This document shows positions 1 to 2,836 of a DNA stretch of 5,027 nt, piece by piece (the stretch's first letter is position 1; every line of letters starts with the position of its first letter). The notes under the pieces were generated by a model that saw only the letters and a program-made list of their open reading frames with translations, was not told the DNA's origin and did not search any database. The translations under genes were made by a program, and so were the position numbers. This DNA comes from Deltaproteobacteria bacterium (GTDB taxonomy: Bacteria > Desulfobacterota > GWC2-55-46): assembly GCA_016182705.1 (NCBI GenBank), contig JACPGA010000230.1, forward strand, positions 1-5,027, written 5' to 3'.

Positions 1-207
1 CAGATGGAAGAAGGGGCGGTAAAGCCCAAGCCCAAGGTCAGCTTTGAAAGAGGCGAGAACGTAAGGGTCGTAGACGGGCCTTTCACCAACTTCGCCGGAG
101 TCGTCGAGGAAGTCAAGCCTGAAAAGGGCAAGCTCAGAGTCCTTGTGAGCATATTCGGCAGGGCAACCCCCGTTGAGCTCGATTTCGTTCAGGTCGAGAA
201 GGCATAA
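1..207 (+). CDS. nusG: Transcription termination/antitermination factor NusG, C-terminal part (5' truncated by window)
   Basis: Only the last 68 codons are present; the frame is open from base 1 and the start lies upstream. The visible protein begins with a Lys/Pro-rich linker (about residues 7-12 of the fragment) and then a complete KOW domain, with the typical run [20 protein letters not shown] and the ending [17 protein letters not shown]. In characterised NusG proteins the missing N-terminal NGN domain binds the RNA polymerase clamp, while the KOW domain binds either Rho or ribosomal protein S10, so NusG links transcription to translation or to termination. Its place directly upstream of rplK matches the usual secE-nusG-rplK order. 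The gene is followed after about 10 nt by a short terminator-like hairpin. Identification is secure; only the upstream extent is unknown. The ATG at base 4 is an internal methionine, not the start. Confidence 0.95.
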   Translation, partial: QMEEGAVKPKPKVSFERGENVRVVDGPFTNFAGVVEEVKPEKGKLRVLVSIFGRATPVELDFVQVEKA

Positions 208-210
208 AAG

Positions 211-242
211 TTTACATGCCGGCATCAGCCGGTTTTTATAAA
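211..242 (+). promoter_or_regulatory. Weak candidate promoter for rplK-rplA
   Basis: TTTACA (211-216, 5 of 6 to TTGACA) and TATAAA (237-242, 5 of 6 to TATAAT) would be good sigma-70 hexamers, but the 20-nt spacer is too long for a standard promoter. It also contains the terminator-like hairpin. In E. coli the L11 promoter lies in this same interval, which is the main reason to list it. If used, the transcript would begin near 249 and open with the 257-275 stem-loop. Confidence 0.2.
218..237 (+). terminator. Short intrinsic terminator after nusG
   Basis: CCGGC (219-223) and GCCGG (228-232) form a 5-bp all-GC stem with an ATCA loop, extended by a G-U wobble (218/233). It is followed directly by TTTTT (233-237) and then ATAAAA. 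It sits 10 nt after the nusG stop. The stem is short, so full termination is doubtful; partial termination or attenuation into rplK fits better. Its 3' arm can instead pair perfectly with 258-264, which would abolish the terminator. Confidence 0.5.
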
Positions 243-256
243 AATGAATTCAACTA

Positions 257-275
257 CACCGGCTAAAAGCCGGTG
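257..275 (+). promoter_or_regulatory. Perfect stem-loop in the nusG-rplK leader
   Basis: CACCGGC (257-263) and GCCGGTG (269-275) are exact reverse complements with a TAAAA loop: 7 bp, six of them G-C. No U-tract follows, so it is not a terminator by itself. Both arms have alternative partners: 227-233 pairs with 258-264 (7 of 7), and 270-274 pairs with 284-288 (5 of 5). A role as one state of a folding switch in the rplK leader is an inference. Confidence 0.5.
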
Positions 276-282
276 ATGACGT

Positions 283-314
283 GACCGGAGGCCTCAAAAG
301 CCGCTCGCACGGTC
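283..314 (+). promoter_or_regulatory. Possible ribosomal protein L1 autoregulatory site upstream of rplK
   Basis: GACCG (283-287) pairs with CGGTC (310-314). Inside, a 5' bulge GA (288-289) is followed by GGC (290-292) pairing with GCC (300-302), with GCTCGCA (303-309) left unpaired on the 3' side. A lower stem, a 5' GA, an upper stem and a longer 3' internal loop is the architecture of known L1 sites in archaeal L1 operon mRNA and in 23S rRNA. The GGAGGC stretch matches the Methanococcus mRNA site as I remember it. The 3' loop lacks the expected GAAA-like run, so the match is partial. It ends 10 nt before the rplK ribosome binding region, as expected for translational repression. Confidence 0.35.
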
Positions 315-332
315 CGGAAATCGAGAGGATGT

Positions 333-758
333 ATGGCAAAAAAGGTAACAGGACAGATTAAGCTGCAGATACCTGCCGGAAAGGCGAACCCTTCACCCCC
401 GGTAGGCCCTGCGCTCGGTCAGCACGGCGTGAACATCATGGAGTTCTGCAAGACCTTCAACGCCAGGACCCAGGCCCAGGAGGGGATGATAACCCCGGTC
501 GTAATCACCGTATACTCGGACAGGTCTTTTTCTTTCATAACCAAGACCCCTCCAGCCTCTGTGCTTCTTCTGAAGGCCGCCGGACTCGAGAAGGGCTCGA
601 AGGAGCCCAACAAGACCAAGGTAGGCAAGGTAACGAAGAAGCAGGTAGAGGATATAGCGAAACTCAAGTTGCCTGATCTCTCGGCCGTAACCCTCGACGC
701 CGCAATAAAGACCGTCGAAGGCACTGCCAGGAGCATGGGCATCACGGTGGAGGGCTAA
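333..758 (+). CDS. rplK: 50S ribosomal protein L11
   Basis: The 141-residue product has the family's normal length (E. coli 142) and is recognisable throughout. It binds the GTPase-associated region of 23S rRNA and, with L10 and L7/L12, forms the stalk base where EF-G, EF-Tu and IF2 act; it is also needed for RelA activation in enterics. The N-terminal domain is about residues 1-70, with the proline cluster [13 protein letters not shown] at 20-32 whose Pro22/Pro23/Pro26 region lines the thiostrepton pocket. The linker contains PPAS (73-76), and the rRNA-binding C-terminal domain fills 76-141, including [13 protein letters not shown]. The ATG gives the standard MAKKV start. GAGAGG (323-328) lies only 4 nt upstream of it, which is close but usable. 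rplA starts 6 nt after the stop, so the two form one translational unit. Nothing is broken. Confidence 0.98.
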   Translation: MAKKVTGQIKLQIPAGKANPSPPVGPALGQHGVNIMEFCKTFNARTQAQEGMITPVVITVYSDRSFSFITKTPPASVLLLKAAGLEKGSKEPNKTKVGKVTKKQVEDIAKLKLPDLSAVTLDAAIKTVEGTARSMGITVEG

Positions 759-764
759 AGGACA

Positions 765-1460
765 ATGGGCAAGAAATTTGAAGCCGCAAAGGCTAAGATA
801 GATTCCGCAAAGACTTACGAACTGACCGAGGGCTTCAATCTCGTCCCTGAGACTGTATGCGCCAAGTTCGACGAGACGGTAGAGGTATCCGGCAGGCTGG
901 GCGTAGACCCGAAGCACCCTGAGCAGATGGTCAGGGGCACCGTGGTCCTCCCGCACGGCACCGGCAAGACCGTACGCGTCCTCGTGTTCGCCAAGGGCGA
1001 AAAAGAGGTCGAGGCAAAGGACGCTGGCGCGGACTTCATCGGCGCCGAGGACATGATAGAGAAGGTCTCAAAGGGCTGGCTGGATTTCGACGCAATCGTC
1101 GCCACCCCTGACATGATGGGCGCCGTCGGCAAGCTCGGCAAGGTGCTCGGCCCCAGGGGCCTCATGCCGAACCCCAAGCTCGGGACCGTCACCTTCGACG
1201 TTAAGAAGGCCGTATCCGACCTCAAGGCCGGTAAGGTCGAGTTCAGGGTCGACAAGCAGGGCAACATCCACGTCCCGGTTGGCAAGGCCTCTTTTGGCGG
1301 CCAGAAGCTCAGGGAGAACTTCATGTCTCTCATGGACGCCATCATAAAGGCAAAGCCCGCTTCCAGCAAGGGCACTTATGTGAGAAGCCTGTTCGTTTGC
1401 ACGACAATGGGCCCCTCCATAAGGCTCGACGCGATGGAAATCAGAAACATGTTCAAGTAA
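765..1460 (+). CDS. rplA: 50S ribosomal protein L1
   Basis: The 231-residue protein (E. coli 234) matches L1 along its length. L1 binds 23S rRNA helices 76-78, forms the mobile E-site stalk that guides deacylated tRNA release, and in many bacteria represses its own rplK-rplA mRNA. The two-domain fold is readable: domain I from about 1-67 plus 160-231, and domain II about 68-158. The signature [16 protein letters not shown] is at 122-137, and [18 protein letters not shown] (160-177) leads back into the RNA-binding domain. The ATG follows the rplK stop by 6 nt; AAGG (758-761) overlaps that stop and lies 3 nt from the start, so coupling to rplK translation is likely. Arginine codons are 6 AGG, 2 AGA and 1 CGC, unlike enteric ribosomal genes. 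A strong hairpin and U6 tract follow shortly after the stop. Confidence 0.98.
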   Translation: MGKKFEAAKAKIDSAKTYELTEGFNLVPETVCAKFDETVEVSGRLGVDPKHPEQMVRGTVVLPHGTGKTVRVLVFAKGEKEVEAKDAGADFIGAEDMIEKVSKGWLDFDAIVATPDMMGAVGKLGKVLGPRGLMPNPKLGTVTFDVKKAVSDLKAGKVEFRVDKQGNIHVPVGKASFGGQKLRENFMSLMDAIIKAKPASSKGTYVRSLFVCTTMGPSIRLDAMEIRNMFK

Positions 1461-1473
1461 TCGGCTTCGCTGA

Positions 1474-1503
1474 GGGCGGCCGTGGTTGATTCCATGGCCG
1501 CCT
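1474..1503 (+). promoter_or_regulatory. Strong stem-loop downstream of rplA
   Basis: GGCGGCCGTGG (1475-1485) pairs with CCATGGCCGCC (1492-1502): 11 bp with a single G-U wobble (1482/1495) and a TTGATT loop, extendable by a G-U pair at 1474/1503. It lies 14 nt after the rplA stop. Its 3' arm contains the CCGCC needed for the next hairpin, so the two cannot form together. It may protect the rplK-rplA mRNA 3' end or act as an antiterminator; which one is not decided by sequence. Confidence 0.6.
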
Positions 1504-1523
1504 CAAGCGCAGGGCGGTTTTTT
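1498..1523 (+). terminator. Intrinsic terminator/attenuator between rplA and the L10 leader
   Basis: CCGCC (1498-1502) pairs with GGCGG (1513-1517), five G-C pairs with a 10-nt loop, followed at once by six T (1518-1523). The U-tract placement is textbook, although the loop is large. The 5' arm is shared with the more stable upstream hairpin at 1474-1503, so termination would occur only when that hairpin is not formed. Partial read-through is expected because rplJ-rplL-rpoB lie downstream with no strong promoter visible in between. Confidence 0.5.
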
Positions 1524-1527
1524 ACAA

Positions 1528-1659
1528 CTGACGGTCAAAGACAGTAGGGGCGCGAGCTTAATAATCCTACCGAGGCCAGAGAAGGCGATTCGGGAGTCCG
1601 GGGTAAGCCGGCTCCGCGGTGCGGGGAGAAGTATTCCTTCGCGCCGGTCACTATTTTTA
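1528..1659 (+). promoter_or_regulatory. Ribosomal protein L10 leader (L10(L12)4 mRNA binding site and expression platform)
   Basis: This untranslated stretch before rplJ carries the conserved L10-leader core: AAAGACAGTAGG (1537-1548) opposite CCTACCGAGG (1566-1575). GTAGG (1544-1548) pairs with CCTAC (1566-1570), and GGTC (1533-1536) pairs with GGCC (1574-1577). Between these helices lie AAAGACA on one strand and CGA on the other, an asymmetric loop with GA opposite GA, as in a kink-turn. The apical part has GGC-GCGA-GCT (1549-1558), a GNRA-type tetraloop, followed by TTAATAAT. In E. coli and Bacillus this element binds the L10(L12)4 complex and represses rplJ-rplL. The remaining bases to 1659 hold alternative hairpins and a U-rich run that could be the expression platform. 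Recognition of the core is from memory of the Rfam L10_leader family. Confidence 0.8.
1592..1658 (+). promoter_or_regulatory. Alternative hairpins with U-rich end in the L10 leader (putative attenuator)
   Basis: Three overlapping stems are possible. (a) GGAG-CCGG (1593-1601, T1597 bulged) pairs with CCGGCTCC (1608-1615). (b) CTCC (1612-1615) plus GC (1616-1617) pairs with the GC and GGAG of 1621-1628. (c) CGGTGCG (1617-1623) pairs with CGCGCCG (1640-1646), 7 bp with one G-U, with an inner GGA/TCC stem. Stem (c) is followed 7 nt later by TATTTTTAG (1652-1660 region). Stem (b) conflicts with both others. This resembles a terminator/antiterminator choice, but the U-run is short and not adjacent to the stem, so it may be weak. 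Confidence 0.4.
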
Positions 1660-1672
1660 GCCTTGGCAACTC

Positions 1673-1703
1673 TCTGTCTTTTGATTGATAAAAAAAAGAC
1701 AGA
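1673..1703 (+). promoter_or_regulatory. A/T-rich stem-loop abutting the rplJ ribosome binding site
   Basis: TCTGTCTTTT (1673-1682) and AAAAGACAGA (1694-1703) are perfect complements (10 bp) with an 11-nt loop GATTGATAAAA. The 3' arm ends in the same A that begins AAAGGAGG, so folding places the rplJ Shine-Dalgarno directly at the base of the helix. It could hold the site open or partly block ribosome loading. The run of eight A (1690-1697) is in its 3' half. Confidence 0.55.
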
Positions 1704-1704
1704 A

Positions 1705-1710
1705 AGGAGG
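1705..1710 (+). promoter_or_regulatory. Shine-Dalgarno site of rplJ (decides TTG start)
   Basis: AGGAGG is a full-strength site, 8 nt before TTG at 1719. No ATG or GTG occurs in frame nearby, and the next in-frame methionine is residue 36, inside the conserved L10 fold. The TTG start therefore follows from spacing and homology. Confidence 0.85.
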
Positions 1711-1718
1711 AAAACGTT

Positions 1719-2249
1719 TTGGAAAAATCACAAAAGGTCAATCTTGTTGAAGAAGTCCAGGACAAGTTCAAGAGGGCCAACGCGACTTTTATCGCTGAGT
1801 ACCAGGGCATAAAGGCGCAGGACATGAACGAGTTCAGGGCGTCCCTCAGGAAGTCCTCGATGGATTTCAAGGTGGTCCGGAACACGCTCGCCAGGCGCGC
1901 GGTGAAGGGTACCCCGATCGAGTCGCTGGCTTCTGAACTGAAGGGCCCTACGGCTATCGCGTTCAGCTACAGCGACGCGGCGCTGGCCGCGAAGACTCTC
2001 GTGCAGTTCGCCAAGGACCAGCCGAAGCTCAAGCTCAGGATCGGTACCCTGGGTAACAAGGTCATCTCCGTTGCGGAGATAAAAGGCCTTGCTGAACTTC
2101 CGTCGAGGGAAGTCCTTCTCGCCAGGATGCTTGGCTCGATGAAGGCCCCGATGACAGGTATCGCCGGCGTTCTCGCGGGTGTGCCCAGAAAGTTCCTGTA
2201 CGCGCTCAACGCCGTGAAGGACCAGAAGGCCGCAGCGGCAGGCGCGTAA
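1719..2249 (+). CDS. rplJ: 50S ribosomal protein L10 (TTG start)
   Basis: The 176-residue product is L10, the anchor of the ribosomal stalk. Its N-terminal domain (about 1-130) binds 23S rRNA next to L11, and its C-terminal helix carries L7/L12 dimers. Family landmarks include ATFIAEYQGI (22-31), the DFKVVRNTLARRA stretch (49-61), GPTAIAF (76-82) and LPSREVLLARMLGSM (127-141). The C-terminal tail from about 137 to 176 is longer than that of E. coli (165 residues), within the range of L10 proteins seen in many other bacteria. The start is TTG, supported by an ideal AGGAGG 8 nt upstream and by the expected N-terminus MEKSQKVNLVEEVQ. L10 in complex with L12 is the expected repressor of this mRNA through the leader at 1528-1659. 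rplL follows after 59 nt. Confidence 0.97.
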   Translation: MEKSQKVNLVEEVQDKFKRANATFIAEYQGIKAQDMNEFRASLRKSSMDFKVVRNTLARRAVKGTPIESLASELKGPTAIAFSYSDAALAAKTLVQFAKDQPKLKLRIGTLGNKVISVAEIKGLAELPSREVLLARMLGSMKAPMTGIAGVLAGVPRKFLYALNAVKDQKAAAAGA

Positions 2250-2260
2250 AAGGTAAAGCT

Positions 2261-2288
2261 TTAACCTACTTACATTAATTGATAAAAT
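2261..2288 (+). promoter_or_regulatory. Weak candidate internal promoter before rplL
   Basis: TTAACC (2261-2266, 4 of 6 to TTGACA), a 16-nt spacer and TAAAAT (2283-2288, 5 of 6 to TATAAT) lie in an A/T-rich 59-nt spacer within an otherwise GC-rich region. An extra promoter could help supply the several L7/L12 copies per ribosome. The -35 match is poor and A/T-rich spacers produce such hits by chance. Confidence 0.2.
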
Positions 2289-2297
2289 ACAAAATTC

Positions 2298-2302
2298 GGA
2301 GG
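2298..2302 (+). promoter_or_regulatory. Shine-Dalgarno site of rplL (decides start)
   Basis: GGAGG lies 6 nt before ATG 2309. The same frame is open further upstream to a TTG at 2279, but that longer form would add ten residues ([10 protein letters not shown]) absent from L7/L12 proteins and would place this Shine-Dalgarno inside the gene. The ATG at 2309 is therefore chosen. Confidence 0.9.
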
Positions 2303-2308
2303 ACTACG

Positions 2309-2689
2309 ATGGCTGACATAAAGAAGGAAGATGTAATCAAGTATATAGAGAGCATGAGCGTACTGGAACTGGCCGATCTCGTTAAGGAGCTTGAGGAAAA
2401 GTTCGGCGTCTCCGCCGCAGCCCCCGCTGCCGTTGCCGCCGCTCCCGCAGGCGCCGCAGCCCCTGCCGCAGCCGAGCAGACCGAGTTCAACGTCATCCTT
2501 AAGGATGCCGGAGCCGAGAAGATAAAGGTCATCAAGGAAGTCCGCGCCATAACCGGTCTGGGCCTCAAGGAAGCGAAGGACCTCGTCGAGGGCGCGCCCA
2601 AGACCCTGAAGGAAGGCGTTGCGAAGGATGAGGCCGAGAAGATAAAGAAGCAGGTCGAGAGCGCCGGCGCCAAGGTCGAGATCCAGTAA
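2309..2689 (+). CDS. rplL: 50S ribosomal protein L7/L12
   Basis: The 126-residue acidic stalk protein is present in several copies per ribosome as dimers on L10, and it recruits and stimulates translation GTPases. Residues 1-33 form the dimerising, L10-binding N-terminal domain ([20 protein letters not shown] onwards). Residues 34-57 are a flexible Ala/Pro hinge. Residues 58-126 are the globular factor-binding domain, with the hallmark [20 protein letters not shown] at 82-101. Conserved Lys and Gly of the factor-binding face ([19 protein letters not shown], 72-90) are all present. Length is normal (E. coli 120-121). The start is fixed by GGAGG 6 nt upstream. It shares the operon and the L10 leader with rplJ, and higher output than rplJ is expected from its own strong ribosome binding site. 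Three hairpins separate it from rpoB. Confidence 0.98.
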   Translation: MADIKKEDVIKYIESMSVLELADLVKELEEKFGVSAAAPAAVAAAPAGAAAPAAAEQTEFNVILKDAGAEKIKVIKEVRAITGLGLKEAKDLVEGAPKTLKEGVAKDEAEKIKKQVESAGAKVEIQ

Positions 2690-2718
2690 GCTCTGAGAAA
2701 ACCGAATATAACCGCAAG

Positions 2719-2734
2719 GGCGCTTAACCGCGCC
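2719..2734 (+). promoter_or_regulatory. First stem-loop of the rplL-rpoB spacer
   Basis: GGCGC (2719-2723) and GCGCC (2730-2734) form 5 G-C pairs with loop TTAACC. No U-tract follows. Just 3' of it, CGCCGG (2731-2736) is repeated at 2776-2781 and can pair with CCGGCG (2788-2793), giving an alternative fold with the third hairpin. Confidence 0.4.
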
Positions 2735-2738
2735 GGTA

Positions 2739-2759
2739 TTTACGGGTCGAAACCGTAAA
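2739..2759 (+). promoter_or_regulatory. Second stem-loop of the rplL-rpoB spacer
   Basis: TTTACGG (2739-2745) and CCGTAAA (2753-2759) are perfect complements (7 bp, 7-nt loop). A variant with one bulged G gives 8 bp closed by a CGAA loop. No terminator U-run follows. Confidence 0.5.
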
Positions 2760-2770
2760 ATGGTTGTGAA

Positions 2771-2798
2771 CTGCCCGCCGGGAGAGTCCGGCGGGCAG
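2771..2798 (+). promoter_or_regulatory. Very stable stem-loop upstream of rpoB (attenuator or processing site)
   Basis: CTGCCCGCCGG (2771-2781) and CCGGCGGGCAG (2788-2798) are perfect complements: 11 bp, ten of them G-C, with a 6-nt loop GAGAGT. The next bases are ATTCC, so there is no U-tract and it is not a classical intrinsic terminator. In E. coli the rplL-rpoB spacer holds an attenuator and an RNase III site that set polymerase-subunit output relative to ribosomal proteins; this element is in the same position. It ends 22 nt before the rpoB Shine-Dalgarno AGGAG (2821-2825). Confidence 0.7.
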
Positions 2799-2836
2799 AT
2801 TCCACTGTAGGATTTCAAAAAGGAGTTAACGAAAAT

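Noticed and set aside
329..361. Mini-ORF starting at ATG 329, overlapping the rplK start out of frame (10 codons)
   Set aside because: The Shine-Dalgarno-like GAGAGG touches this ATG with no spacer, so initiation there is unlikely; the ATG at 333 gives canonical L11.
393..956. Long open frame on the - strand across rplK and rplA (187 codons)
   Set aside because: It overlaps two certain ribosomal genes, its product resembles nothing I recognise, and such antisense frames are common opposite GC-rich genes with this codon bias.
1663..1691. TTGGCA-N17-TGATAA as a promoter for rplJ
   Set aside because: The -35 is good, but the -10 matches TATAAT at only 2 of 6 positions and the site lies downstream of the L10 leader, which would bypass autoregulation.
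1486..1812. 108-codon + strand open frame across the L10 leader into rplJ
   Set aside because: It runs through structured leader RNA and overlaps rplJ out of frame; no homology or ribosome binding site supports it.
2250..2268. AAAGCTTT-centred imperfect inverted repeat after rplJ
   Set aside because: Short, A/T-rich and needs a bulge; too weak to call a terminator or operator.
2279..2308. N-terminal extension of L7/L12 from TTG 2279
   Set aside because: It would add ten basic residues not found in the family and would place the good GGAGG site inside the gene.
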